Under the pieces are notes generated by a model. That model did no database searches. It saw nothing but the letters and a program-made list of their open reading frames with translations, and was not told the origin of the DNA. Shown here piece by piece: positions 1 through 11,639 of a stretch of 64,000 bases of DNA. This DNA is from Cryptomeria japonica (Eukaryota > Streptophyta > Pinopsida > Cupressales > Cupressaceae). The translations under genes and the position numbers were made by a program. Position 1 is the first letter of the stretch. Each line of letters starts with the position of its first letter. The stretch spans positions 191,349,619 through 191,413,618 of the forward strand of contig NC_081410.1 in the NCBI RefSeq assembly GCF_030272615.1. Direction: 5' to 3'.

Positions 1-1
1 A

Positions 2-1141
2 GATTCTGAGTATATTGATGTTCATGGTATAAAAATCGTTGATGAAGTTTGGGAAAAGTTGAAGTTGATTTATGGTGGAGACGAACATGTACAAAAAGCT
101 AAAGAAGAAAGCCTAAGAGGCAAGTTTGATGACATGAGGATGATGGAAGGTGAGAACATCACCCAATATGGACAGAATAAAAGAAGTAGTTGGAGGAATC
201 AAAAGTGTTGGTTGAACCGTAGTAGAGACAAAGTGGTAAGTAAAATGCTTAGAGCCTTACTTCCTGCTTATGTTATTAGAGTATCTGCTATCCAAGAATT
301 GAGGTCTATCATCAAAGATAAAGTTAGAGTTGATTCATTGTTAGGCAAGCTTACTGCTTTTGAATTGAATAGCTTTGACAATAGTGTACCTAAAGAAGAA
401 TTTGTTTTCAAAGCATCAATATCTAATGCACTGGTAAGAAAAGGAAAGGATGTCTATCATAACCATGAATATAGGTCAAGTCATCATGGTGGTGGTAATG
501 AAGAAGTGGATAATGAACATAACTTGATGGAAATTGAGGCTTTATTGGAAAATAAACTTCCTAGAGGCTCTAGTAAGTACAAAGGCAAGCTTCCTCTTAA
601 GTGCTTCTCATATAAAAAAATAGGACATATTGTTATTCATTGTCCTAACAGTGATCAGAAAGAAAAGTTTAGAAAGTTTAAGGGAAAAGGTAAGAAACAA
701 TGTTATGTTGCAGTAGATGAAGGTGTTACAAATGAGGAATTAGAGGATGAATATGAGGAGGAAATTATTTCTGTAGCAGTTAAGGAAGATCTCTCTAAAA
801 AGAAAGCTTTAGTGTCCCATATTGACAACAATGATGAGTGGGTCATTGATAGTGGTTTCTCACACCACATGACCGGTGACAAGAACAAGTTCATCTCACT
901 TGAAGAATTTGATGGTGGAGTAGTGATATTTGGAAGCAATACACCATGCATGGTAAAAGGTAAAGGTTCAATTTCTTTAAATGGAGAAAGTAATGTTGAT
1001 GATGTGTATCGGGTTGAAGGATTGAAGAATAAATTGTTGAGTGTTGGTCAACTAAATGGAAAAGGTTATCATCTTGAGTTCAAGAATGGAGTGTGCAAGA
1101 TTTTAGGAAGAAAAGGAGAACTGATTGCTACCGGTAAATAG
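2..1141 (+). pseudogene. gag-pr: copia gag and protease region (partial, 5' open)
   Basis: The N-terminal part matches plant copia Gag (UBN2-type region: WEKLKLIYGGD, then LRGKFDDMRMMEGENI). A CCHC zinc knuckle is near nt 602-643, but its second cysteine is tyrosine (CFSYKKIGHIVIHC), so RNA binding is probably lost. An acidic linker precedes the aspartic protease motif WVIDSGFSHHMTG at about 839-877; the catalytic DSG is intact. The frame is open from the window edge to a TAG at 1139-1141, beyond which the same frame continues with recognisable polyprotein, so this stop is a later mutation. The true start lies upstream of the window. Confidence 0.88.
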
Positions 1142-1558
1142 ACAAAAGGTAACCTATTCCATTTGAACACTAATGTTAACAGTTGTTTGGTTGCAAAAGT
1201 TGAGGACAGTTGGTTATGGCATAGAAGATTTTGTCATGTAAATTTTAATAATTTGGTCAAGGTTAGCAAGTCAAGTATGGTTAGAGGTATGCCACAACTA
1301 GTCAAAATAGACAATGTGATGTGTAAGGAGTGTCAGTTGGGTAAGATGACTACTTCCTCTTTTAAAACAAAATCATTTTCTTCTGAAAATATTTTAGATT
1401 TGGTGCACAGTGATTTATGTGGTCCTATGAGGACTAGGAGTTTTCAAGGTGATAAATATTTTATGATATTTAATGATGATTATTCAAGAATGATGTGGGT
1501 TATATTTTTGAAAGAGAATTTTTATGCTTTTAGCAATTTAAGGCATTCAAATCCTTAG
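1142..1558 (+). pseudogene. int: copia integrase N-terminal region
   Basis: This continues the gag-protease frame after the internal TAG. It contains the GAG-pre-integrase zinc-binding region: WHRRFCH supplies HX4H and CKEC supplies CX2C. It also contains the start of the integrase core with the first catalytic aspartate in HSDLCGP (nt 1412). The frame is lost near 1540-1558, where the reading shifts to the next frame; the rest of the core is encoded there. Integrase would insert the element cDNA into host DNA. This copy cannot make it intact. Confidence 0.87.
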
Positions 1559-2187
1559 TGGAGAAAGAAACCGGTAATAACCTAAAGTGCCTGAGATCTG
1601 ATCGGGGTGGAGAATTCACATCAGCTGAATTTATGAAATAATGTGTTGAGAATGGAATCAAGAGACAACTATCTACAACAAGGACACCACATCAGAATGG
1701 GATTGCAGAAAGGAGGAATCAGACCATAGTTGAAGCAACAAGAACAATGTTGATACAAGGGGATGTACCTAAAATGTTTTGGAGAGAAGCAGTTAGCACT
1801 GCAGTATACACAATGAACCAGCTATTGGTCAAGAAAGGTAGTGACAAAATTCCCTATGAATTATGGTATGGTCATACTCCTAATGTTAGTCATTTCAAAT
1901 TCTTTGGCAGAAGGTGTTACATAAAAAGAGATGAGTATACCACAAAGTTTGATCCTAAAAGTGATGAAGGAACTTTCCTTGGTTACTCATCTAAGAGAAA
2001 AGAATTCAAGTGCTTTAACAAAAGAACCAAGAAGAATGTGGAAAGTGTTAATGTGAAACTTGATGAGTATTCTGACAAATCTGATGATACCAGCAAGTTT
2101 GATGTAGTAGATGAGCAGAAGCTAGTGATCATTGAACTGAAAGTTCAAATAGAGAAGAACAAAACTTGGTCACTTGTCCCCAAATGA
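1540..2187 (+). pseudogene. int: copia integrase core and C-terminal region
   Basis: After the frameshift the integrase core continues with the second catalytic Asp in SDRGGEF (nt 1600) and the catalytic Glu in GIAERRN (nt 1708). The copia integrase C-terminal signature PYELWYGHTPNVSHFKFFG and the FLGYSSKRKEFKCFN stretch follow. A TAA at 1639-1641 and a TGA at 2185-2187 interrupt the frame; homology resumes directly after each. All three catalytic acidic residues survive across the two frames, so the breaks rather than active-site loss define the decay. Confidence 0.87.
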
Positions 2188-3024
2188 GCTAATAAAAATG
2201 TGATTGGTACTAAGTGGGTGTTTAGGAACAAATTGAATGAAGATGGTGAAGTGGTTAGGAACATGGCTAGACTAGTTTGCAAAGGATATGCACAAGAAGA
2301 AGGTGAGGATTATGGAGAAACCTTTGTACTGGTTGCTAGAATTGAAGGAGTAAGAGTGCTACTTGCATTTTCATCATTCAAAGGATTCAAGATATACCAA
2401 ATGTATGTCAAGTCTACATTCTTGAATGGAATTATAGAAGAAGAAGATTACATTGAACAACCTGATGGGTTTGCATTGACTAAAGACAAGGACATGGTGT
2501 GCAAACTTTTTAAAGCTTTTTATGGACTAAAGCAAGCTCTAAGGGTATGGTATGAGAGACTCCATTCACACTTGATAAAGATTGGATTTCAAAGAACCTG
2601 TGAGGACAACAAAATTTACTTGAAGACAAAAGGAGACAAGTTATTGATTGCAGAAGTGTTTGTAGATGATATCATATTTGGAGGAGATGATGACATGACT
2701 TTAACTTTTGTAGAAGAAATGAAAAAGGAATTTGACATGTCTTTGATAGGTGAAATCAAATTCTTCATTGGTTTGCAGGTCCAATAGATGAAAGGATGAA
2801 TCTTTATTAGCCTCTCCAAATATGTGGAGGTATTGAAAACCTTTGGAATGGAAGACTCTAAATCGGTTGGAACCCCTATGGTTACTAGTTGCAGATTATC
2901 CAAGGAAGATGATTCAAATCCAGTGGATGAAACTAAGAATCGATCAATGATTGGTAAAATACACTATGTTGTTCATAGCAGACCGGACATTACTCATGCA
3001 ATTGGTATAGTGGCTAGATTTTAG
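2188..3024 (+). pseudogene. rt: copia reverse transcriptase
   Basis: The region opens with the copia RT signature IGTKWVFRNKLNEDGEVVRNMARLVCKGY. It continues with FKAFYGLKQALRVWYERL, the catalytic FVDD box at about 2659-2670 (YVDD in most relatives) and FFIGLQVQ. The segment after the TAG (2785) and TGA (2797) stops is the connection to RNase H (KYVEVLKTFGMEDSKSVGTPM and MIGKIHYVVHSRPDI). A TAG at 3022-3024 falls where relatives usually have Gln. Both catalytic aspartates are present. Frame and spacing match the family, so the stops are point mutations. Confidence 0.9.
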
Positions 3025-3570
3025 AAAAGTCCTAAAGAGACTCATATGGTGGGAGTGAAGAGAATTTTCAGGTATCTTAGAGGAACTATTGATTATGGAT
3101 TATGATATCCATACAAAGGAAACTTCTCTTTGAAGGTGTTCACAGATGCTAATTGGGCAGGTAATGTAGATGACCAGAAAAGCACAACTAGTGGTGTATT
3201 ATTTCTAGGAGGTAGAGTGGTATCCTGGAATAGTAAGAAACAAAGTTGCATGTCTCAATCTATAGTAGAAACAGAGTATGTGATTTCATCTATGAACTGT
3301 ACTCAAGCAATGTGGATGAGACATGTATTAGAAGGATTCAAGGAGAATATGATAGAACTGGTGGTCATATATTGTGATAATACAAGTGCAAAAAACATTT
3401 TAGAGAATCATGTATTGCATGTTAGAACAAAGCATATTGAACTGAAGTATCATTATCTGAGAGAAAGAGTGTAGGAAAAGAAAGTCAGGATGGATCATGT
3501 GTCAATAAAGTATTAGTTGGATAACATCTTCACTAAGTCATTGCCTAAGCAACCTTTGAGTATCTCATAG
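3025..3570 (+). pseudogene. rh: copia RNase H and pol C-terminus
   Basis: This is the copia-type RNase H that removes the RNA template during reverse transcription. Catalytic-site neighbourhoods are visible: FTDANWAG (Asp), SIVETEYVI (Glu) and VIYCDNTSA (Asp), followed by RTKHIELKYHYLRERV. A TGA at 3103-3105 and a TAG at 3472-3474 interrupt the frame. The sequence after the last stop (DHVSIKY, then NIFTKSLPK) is the usual pol C-terminal end. It lies in the same frame as the RT. Confidence 0.88.
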
Positions 3571-3902
3571 GCAAGTTAGGGGTTATACCCCTACACAAGG
3601 TCAACTAAGATGTTGTTGTAAAATCAATCCAATGGAACTAATTGAAGATATTTTACTATGGATTGATGAGAAAATGGCTACTCCTTAGGGGGGGCAACAT
3701 AGATGAAGAAAACAATAGTAGTAGAAGATGAATTTGACACTTTTTATCTTTGGCATTGTTGTCAAAGGAGGAGAAGAACAGTGAAGAGTAGAAACATAAG
3801 AACTAATGAAGGGAGAAGAACAAACACAACAATCATAATACTTAGAGTTCTAGTTTTTCATAGTGATCTTTTGGTATTGTCATCAATGCCAAAGGGGGAG
3901 AT
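3571..3902 (+). other. copia 3' untranslated region with polypurine tract
   Basis: Non-coding stretch between the end of pol and the 3' LTR. It contains a run of seven G near 3688 and, at 3891-3902, the purine tract AAAGGGGGAGAT that abuts the LTR start TGTTGGC. Such a tract primes plus-strand DNA synthesis in LTR elements. The short open frame at 3703-3945 crosses into the LTR and is not credible as a gene. Confidence 0.75.
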
Positions 3903-5374
3903 TGTTGGCATAACTGATGGATATGATGATGAGATGAGAAGATGACTGATAAAGTTGATATGACCAGGTATATGATGTCAATGGGAGATTGTTAGCTTGA
4001 TGATGATGATGATATATTTGTAATGCGATGTTTGATGACTTTATTTGTGTTGTCATTGATGGAAACCATGTTTGTTTAGTCATTTAGGTCATCTAGACCA
4101 ACTGGTATAGCCTAACCGATAGTGTAATCTATTAGACAACAAAACTGTGAAGTTGTTGTCAACCGGTAAATAGGAACAGAGTGATGATCAAGAGATTGTT
4201 ACAGACGATTGGAGAAGATTCAGGAGTTGTGGTTCAAAAAATAGGTTCATAAAATTTGCATGAGTTTGTGATTGAAATTGCATCAAGTTTGGTGAACCAG
4301 AAAGCACATTTATAATTGACTGTTATGAACTCTGTGAAGAAAAATGAATACTGGTATCAAATCTTTAACTGATAATGATTTAATGTTTGGCGATGGATCT
4401 TATCATGATCATAACTTAGTGATGATGTGTCATAATTCGTGTGTAATGATACGATGGTATTTGAGCACGTACAAGGATCATATTTCTTGGGAAACAACAA
4501 AGTGCTTAGAAGAATGAAACAAGGGTTTGATTGCTTATCAAATCGATGTGCAGTGATCATTCAATGCCAGAAATCATCTATAAATTTGTTGTAATGATCT
4601 GTAATGTATTTTTGCGGAGTGTTTTGTCACACTAAATATAAATTCATTGTATCTTGTTGATGTAATTAGGGTTTGTAGCCACCCTAATTGAAAAGTGTAT
4701 TTAGGGCTAGTTGGAGAAGAGAGTTTGTGTTAGTAGTTTGAGAAGAAGATATTGCCGAACCAGTTTGAAGTGTCTACATGTGTATAGCAGAGTTGTGCTA
4801 AAAAGGATTTGTACTAGCAAGAAAGCAAGTGTTGTAATCAGATCATTTGCCCTATTGTTCCCTAACAGTTACAACAGTTTGAAATCCCTTAACCAGGTAG
4901 ATCCTAACAAGTTTGATATTGTAAATCCCTTTAGTGGGTGGGTCATTAAATTGAGTTTTAAATCCTCTAACAAGGTTACTCTTAATAGGGTAGATCTCCT
5001 AACAGGGCCGAGGTAAAATCCATTGATCGGGTGACTCCTAATAGAGTCTGCTCTTAACCAAGATAAGCCTTTAACTGGGCGCATTTCAAAAGAGTGCAAA
5101 TACATATTGTTGGTGCTAATTACCATCATGGTTTTCCCAGTTAGGTTTCCACATCAAAAATCTATGTCTTGATGTGGTGGATGCATTGTTGATTTGTGCA
5201 TTTGATATCTTTACTTTGTTTGCATATTGATGAACACTTGAGTGAATGATTTGTTAAAACTGCTTAGAAGATTGTTTGAGTAGTTACTGATATAGTTTTG
5301 TGAAGTGTTGCAGATTTGTTTTATTACTGATTCACCCCTCCCCTCTCAGTAATAACTGGATCCTCATAATAACA
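3903..5374 (+). repeat. copia 3' LTR
   Basis: Begins TGTTGGCATAAC immediately after the polypurine tract and ends near AATAACA at 5374, after the pyrimidine-rich string TTCACCCCTCCCCTCTCAG that is usual at the end of such LTRs. Length is about 1.47 kb. The 5' copy lies outside the window, so the right border is inferred from the TG...CA rule only. The part at 4886-5080 is a degenerate motif array (listed separately). Confidence 0.75.
4886..5080 (+). repeat. degenerate ~17-bp motif array (CTCYTAACAGGGT) within copia LTR
   Basis: About ten variants of CTCYTAACAGGGT follow each other: cccttaaccaggt (4887), tcctaacaagttt, cctctaacaaggtt (4963), ctcttaatagggt (4980), ctcctaacagggc (4997), tccattgatcgggt, ctcctaatagagt (5035), ctcttaaccaaga and cctttaactgggc (5069). 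Spacing is roughly 17 bp with occasional longer gaps. Nothing here is coding. Confidence 0.7.
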
Positions 5375-6811
5375 CTATTATCTCATGATTCTTAAAAATT
5401 GGCCCTATTTTGTCAAGACAATGGTGCCTAAGCACTATTCTTTGATTCTTTTTAGCTTAAATTTAGGAGGATGGTATTTTGGTCTTGCCATTTCTAGAAC
5501 TATCTCCAATATGAAAATACAATAATTCTAAGTTGGCCAAAAGGTAATTTTACTTTGAGATCCCTATAAAAGATGCCACCCCTAATTCATTTCATCATCT
5601 TTAGTTATCTCATTCTTACAACTCAAGAGCTATCATTCCAATCCCGTAGTAAAACTTAGTCTAAGGGGCAACAAGTTACAACAAGGCATCTTCAATTGTG
5701 TTTTCAATTATGATTCATGATGAATTTTATGATGATTTATGATGTTGTTGCATCAACACATGGATGACTTATCCTAAGAGAATTGCATCACCAATTGAAG
5801 GTATAAGCAGTTCAATTAAGTATTTCCATTCAAGCATTTGAATTTCAAATCTAACCTTTGCATTATCAAGGAATTCTTTCCTTTTTATTTCAATTCATCA
5901 AAGGATTGATTCTAAACCTCATTTTGACCTAGGAAAACCCTATCAACCCAACAAAAATTTGCTCTCTTGTGTTTGTAGGTGACAATATTTGAAGACAACA
6001 AATTTAGATCTAAAAAGAGGAGACTGAGATTAATAGGAGCATCTTTCGCAAAGGTGAAAAGATAAGGACAAGGTGGCTTGCACACCATTGTCAAATCTTT
6101 TTAATAAAACTTAAGGGAAACACTCAAAACAACATCTTGATCCCAAAAATATATTGGTTGTTTGCATTCAATGCTATTGGACAATGGAACCCAAGCACCT
6201 TTTTCCTACATTTACAACTCCAAATTTCTGTGAAAGTTTCATCTTTGCATCACCTTTATAGATTTGGGTTTATTATATGATTATCAATTCTGCATTTACT
6301 TCATTATGCATGTCAATAGTCAATTTTGTACATCCTAGCATACTTCTTTATATTTGATTTTCATTCAATCAAAATCAATCAATAAGAGAACAATCAAACA
6401 ACCATAGTGCCCAAATCTCACCAATAGGTTTGAATTTGAACCCTAATTTGATTATTCTCTAATGTAATCATTAGGATTGGGTTTGATTTCTGGTTTACAT
6501 GCTTGGACTAGTGAGTCCCTATTTTCATATATTACATTTTTGAGAACCTGACATGTCTTACGCTTTCATAGCTTTTGATTTTTAGTTTCAAATATGATTG
6601 TCCAATTTAATTATTATATTTAGATGCATTCATTCAATGTTTATGTACTTTAATTGGTGATAAATCATAAAAACTACATATTATTATCTCTTTTATCATG
6701 CATTTCATATATGTTACCATTTGAAAAAGAAAAATGTTTTCATTGTGTTCTCATTTAGTTAGTTTCATGATGCATGTATTTAATAAATGTGATTGTAGCT
6801 GAGACTCCCTT
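5375..6811. other. no gene; AT-rich sequence with TATA-like box
   Basis: I recognise no coding domain here. A TATA-box-like string (CTATAAAAG at 5564) followed by about 60 bp of pyrimidine-rich sequence resembles an LTR promoter. It could belong to the decayed gypsy element at 6812-8445, but no LTR borders or second copy were found. The rest is unstructured AT-rich DNA. Confidence 0.35.
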
Positions 6812-8445
6812 GTGTCACTCTATACCTCTCCTAAGGATCTTCATACCCATGAGGACACTTTGGTGAAAGAGGAGACTATAAACACTTCTTTTAAAACTCT
6901 CCCTCCTAAGGATGAAGTTTTGAAGCATGATGTTGATCTTTATCCTGAAATGTTCCTCTCTCATAAGAATATTGTAGAGCAGGAGGGTGATATCATAAAC
7001 ACCTTCCTTAATGTCACTTTACCTTCTATACATGGTATCTCTCCTAGAGATGAAGTATTGATGGAAATCATTACCAATTTCCTTCATGCTCTCCCTTCAA
7101 AACTTGAATCCTTGGAGTACAAAGAACCTGATCAAGTCAATTATATTCATTTTTATAGTCATGCGAAGTCTAAAATAATTCAAAACATCATTGAACCTCA
7201 AAACCAACAAGCTAAGAAACTAAGTAGATATTCTAGCTACATCTTAAACTTCAAGAGATGGCATAATAAGATGGAGTAACAAATATAACAACAACATTGT
7301 TACCATATGGTGGCTCACACATAACTATGCAAACTATGTTCCTCCTACTTCTCCACCCCCCCCCCCGGTCATTTTCCTCAACATTTTGGTTGGGAACCTA
7401 ATCTTGTTGAACAACTTCATGCTACCTTAGCTAGGATCTCCCTTTGGTACTTGATTCAAAATTCACCTTCATACCATGGGTTGATCACAAAAGCCTTACA
7501 AAAAGGTAATTTCTCCTCCTTCTTCTATACCAAATGACATAATATTCTCACAAGATGAATGTCCTTCTTCAAAGGTTGAAACTAGAAATGATCCCCTCAT
7601 GATCACACCTTTGATTCATGAACATAATTCAAGATGTACCATAATTGATAATGGGCAAGGAGTTAATATTTATTGCTCTGACTTATTTGTAAGATAAAAT
7701 GGGATTATTCTCTTATTAAACCTGATTTTCTATGTGTTTGTAACTTTAATAACGTTTCTATAGATTCAATTGGTATAGTCATATTACTTATCAAATTAGG
7801 ACTTGTGAGTTACCCACTCTTATCCATATCATTCCAACAATCACAATTATAACCTTCTTCTAGGTAGATCATGGATTCATGATATGAATAAGTATCTTCT
7901 AGTCTTCACTCCATAATCAAATTCATACATAACAATGAACTCCACATAATCAATGTGGACCCTACTCCTTATGATGTTTTTCAACATAAAGTAGGATGCA
8001 TATCCCTCTTTCACACTATGATTCCTTCAACAACATAATCTCCTATCAATGATTATTTAGTAAAGAATTGGGGTACATTAGACTTTACACCTTCCTTTAA
8101 TGGATATAAGGTCCCTCAATCCAATTATAAAGCCTTGAAGGAGCCTTGTGTGCCATTTATCCAAGATTATTTTATTCGAACCTCTTCTTCCAACTCATAT
8201 CTTGATGAAAATTTTTGCTCTTTTGAATTGTTTGCTCTATATATTTCAAGACATATATTTGATTCTAAACATGGATGCAATGGACATAATTTAGGATGTA
8301 TGAAACAAAGTTTTGAGGCTCGTGAGAAATCTACATCACACTTTTTCAAGGAATGTTTAGGTTTCCGAACTCTACCTTTTTTGACATTATGTCCCCCATT
8401 GTCTAAAATATCTATTTCTTCCACTTCCAACCTTAAATTATAACA
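6812..8445 (+). pseudogene. degenerate Ty3/gypsy gag-protease region
   Basis: An open frame at 6812-7279 (155 codons) encodes a Ser/Lys-rich protein I cannot assign. Downstream, out-of-frame pieces match the gag/protease part of plant gypsy elements: LVEQLHATLARISLWYLI near 7405-7450 (the segment before protease), an IIDNGQGVNI-like active-site remnant near 7640-7670, and GRSWIHDMNKYL near 7862-7900 (the LLLGRPWIH motif of protease). The open frame at 8135-8443 is its unassigned downstream part. There are many stops and frame changes. A run of 13 C lies near 7348-7360. Assignment rests on motif order, not on an intact domain. Confidence 0.55.
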
Positions 8446-10125
8446 AGAGAATATTTGGTTTGACCTTATTTAGGCTAATTTGATTACCCTTCTTTGGCCC
8501 AAGTGAAGGAGAAAACATAAAGAAGACCTTAAGAATTCTTCATTTTGTGTGTATCATCAAATCTATGGCGACTCCTTTTTGTGAAGGTCAAGGTTTGCAT
8601 GCTAAAATTTAACAATTCATTAATTCTGGTATCATTCAAGTAATAGGTAACAATATGTGGCATCTTTTCCACCACCATTATAGATAACATCTAAGTTCCT
8701 ATTATGTTGCTCCTCACTATGTGATATTGGAAGCTTACCTTTCTAGGGCTCATTATCATTCATGGTTCTAAAATTCCAGGTGCAATTATATTAATTAGGT
8801 AGCAACATAATATATTATTTTCTCCATGCTTGGGGAAAAATATTAGTTTTTCATTCATTCCTTTTGTCTAAGGATTAACTTTTTCTCTGTTGAGTTGCAT
8901 CTTTCATATTAACTTGATGTCATTTCTTGTATAGAATTATCATTCATGGGAGTACATGTGTGTTCCTTGGTTGGGATCTATTCCTTTCTTGAAATGATAT
9001 GTCTCTCGTGAATTATCTCTTCTTAGAAAGTGTGTGATCCTTCACTAAGAATCCACTTTTACTAGCAATTAGGAAAGTGTATACTTTTGTTCTATAGTAC
9101 TCCTCCATGCTTTGCTTTAGATATTTTTTACTTTGACTTGGTAGACTATGTTTGACTCATTATGTGTGATTTATTTCATTGGTTTGTGTGTGTGCATACA
9201 TTCATGTGATCTATGTTATTGAACTATTTTATGATACTTATATGATTCAAGTCATGATTACTGTTATTGTTTATTTGAGATGGACATATTGATGTTAGTG
9301 ATGGTATACTTATGACATGGATTCTATATTGGTGATTCATTGTGATGTTTTATGAGATATTAATCTATGTTTCTATGTTATTACTTGATTATTGATGATA
9401 ATGATGCTTATGGATTTTATGCTCAAAATAGATCTTTACTACATTGTTTTCTCAGGGTTAGGGTGAAAGGAATGATTTCATATTACTCATTCGTGAGCTC
9501 CATATGATGTCATGATTTCCTTTAACTAGATGGGATTTTATATGTGTGTGTATGTATGCAACATGTTTTATGCAAGTTGTAGGTACCAGACATCGACTCT
9601 AGTGAGTCCCATAGGTATGAGCGTGTCTTTAAATCCCAACGATGGTATGGGAGATAATACAAGACCCAAATTGTATCTAGACAATATTTGATCACCTTGT
9701 TGTTAGTGGTAAGTGTTGTTTTGATATCGGTATTATTTTATGACTTATTTGAGTGTGTGAGATTTTATGTTATTCTAATTATTGATATTAATTATAATTT
9801 GAGTATTATAAATTAATTAATAATTAATTATTATTTATTGTTAATTTAATTATATTTTTGATATAATAATAATATTCCTATTATTAGATAATATTTATTA
9901 AATGATTAATTATTGTCCATGTGATATTTTTAGTGTGGAAATTATCTTGGACTGGAAATTATATTATATTATATTTTTAGTGGAATTGATTGTTCTTTCT
10001 TGGTAGAACTGGTTGTCTTATTTTTATGGATAATTGTATTTTTAGTTGGAATTAATTGTTTATTCTTTGTTCGGTTGTCAAGTGAGCATTAACTATTTTT
10101 AGGGGATTTTTAATTATTGATTTAA
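8446..10125. other. no gene; AT-rich unassigned sequence
   Basis: No domain or open frame of note. The first 300 bp may be the tail of the gypsy relic. From 9760 to 9920 the DNA is extremely AT-rich (TAATTAATTATT strings). The sequence near 9575-9620 resembles LTR-type unique sequence, but I found no second copy in the window. Confidence 0.4.
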
Positions 10126-10399
10126 TTTTTTTTTTGGTAAGATCCTACCATAAGGGTAGGTCCCATTTATTAATCAGAAAAAATAGTACAGTCTGATCCA
10201 ATAATATAGGACATCTGGGCTTGAGATGAATTGACTTGACTACAAATTATCCAACTCCAATAGATAGAAAAGAATTAGAAACTTTCTTTTCTTTGTCAAT
10301 TATCTCTCTCAATTATAGGGGTTTATTCGGAGCCACAATTATTCTATCCTCCATCTTTACATTGAGTCCAAATTGGCCATAAAATTCACTACCCTGTTA

Positions 10400-10770
10400 G
10401 CTTCACAATGAACGTGAAATTGTGAAGTTTGAGATTTTTCTTAGAGATTCATTTCTTCATGGAATCCACCTTCCGAGTTTCCAATTCTCCATTTTCCCTT
10501 TTAAAATGGCATTGATAACCAGATGGGAGTCTCCTTCAATGTGAATGTTGAGCATCCCCTTTTCTAGGTACAATTTGAGCCCTCTGTCCACTGCAACAAA
10601 TTTTTCCATATTATTAGTCGTGACTCCAATATAGCTATGGGAAGACTACACACTTTCCCTATTTTCATCCCTGATGATGCACTTATATCCTGCCTCCCCT
10701 AGGTTTCCTCTAGCGGCCCCATCAAAGTTCAGTTTGCATCTACCCATAGACGACCTTTTTCATACCACAT
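10400..10770 (-). pseudogene. LINE A RNase H domain
   Basis: Minus-strand translation gives KLNFDGAARGNLGEAGYK (first catalytic Asp in FDGA), then TNNMEKFVAVDRGLKLYL and IHIEGDSHLVINAILKGK, which carries another catalytic Asp in EGDS. This is the plant RVT_3-type RNase H found at the C-terminus of some plant LINEs. A stop follows RDENRESV, and the frame degrades after WKLGRWIP. It sits 3' of RT and zf-RVT, as expected. Confidence 0.8.
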
Positions 10771-11029
10771 TGGTTTGATTTAGTCTGCACTATATGTTGA
10801 TCGAGGCATTCCCCAGCCAAGGCTAGATATTCTGAATTTGCCTATCCCAAATAAATATATAATAAGATTTCTTCATCTTAAGCTTAGTTTTTATTGTCTC
10901 ACAAATTGCATTCCTGATTCTATTTATAATGTCTTGAAAATTGGATGTCTGATCGATAAAAACTTTGTGGTTACGATCCTTCCATAGTTGGCTAACAACC
11001 ATAGAAGGGCTAGCGTACCATATGTTGCC

Positions 11030-11490
11030 CCAGATCGATCTTCTACCAAAGAGATACTAACTTGTCAAGAAATCCTTGAGGGTCGTGTTTTAGGCTATGC
11101 ACCATCCAATCGAACTCAAAAATCAATCCCAATAATCTGATGCAAGAGGCGAGGTGAATAAATATGATTTGTCGTCTCTTCCCCCCTTCTGCATAATAGA
11201 AATATGTTGGGGCCCTCCACCCCAATGATCTTAAGCCGGTTTCCAGTCAAAATCCACCAATGAAGAGCAACCTAGAGAAAGGCACCAGCTCGTGGAACCT
11301 TGTTGTTATGCCAACAAAGTTTGGCCAATCACCCCGAAAGATTAATGTATCTTCTTTGAATCGCATACTCCAAATCAACTTTGTGCTCCCCATATTTCGA
11401 AGCACACTAGAGTACTTCATCTTCATTTGTGCCTATTATGATCTACCTCCTTTGGAGAGTCTGAAAAAGAGTGTATCTAATCTCTAGAGG
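11030..11490 (-). pseudogene. LINE A zf-RVT (zinc-binding) region
   Basis: Out-of-frame pieces match the zinc-binding region downstream of LINE RT: HNNKVPRAGAFL, WILTGNRLKIIGVEGPN and LLCRRGEETTNHI, a decayed CPLC...H pattern. The upstream part near 11300-11490 is the linker (RFKEDTLIFRGDWPNF). Frameshifts lie near 11250. The domain is thought to help bind RNA or DNA during target-primed reverse transcription. Confidence 0.65.
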
Positions 11491-11639
11491 GGGGAAAGGT
11501 CCTTATTTCGTTTCCATTTTGCTACACCTATGGAGGAATTCTCTGAAATGATGTAGTTTTCCACAAAGGCACCATACCTTTCTTCCATTGAACGAATCCA
11601 CTCTTCTTTGTTGATTAGATCTATAATGGCTTCTTCTCC

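Larger units (their letters stand above)
1..5374 (+). mobile_element. Ty1/copia LTR retrotransposon, 5' truncated by window edge
   Basis: The domain order gag, protease, integrase, reverse transcriptase, RNase H and then a 3' LTR is diagnostic of Ty1/copia. The reading frame is already open at base 2, so the 5' LTR and gag start lie outside the window. The coding region carries in-frame stops at about 1139, 1639, 2185, 2785, 2797, 3022, 3103 and 3472 and a frameshift near 1540, so the copy is dead. The polypurine tract at 3891-3902 directly precedes the LTR. The internal regions still align end to end with no large deletion, so this is an old but structurally complete 3' part. No flanking duplication can be tested because the 5' end is missing. 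Confidence 0.93.
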
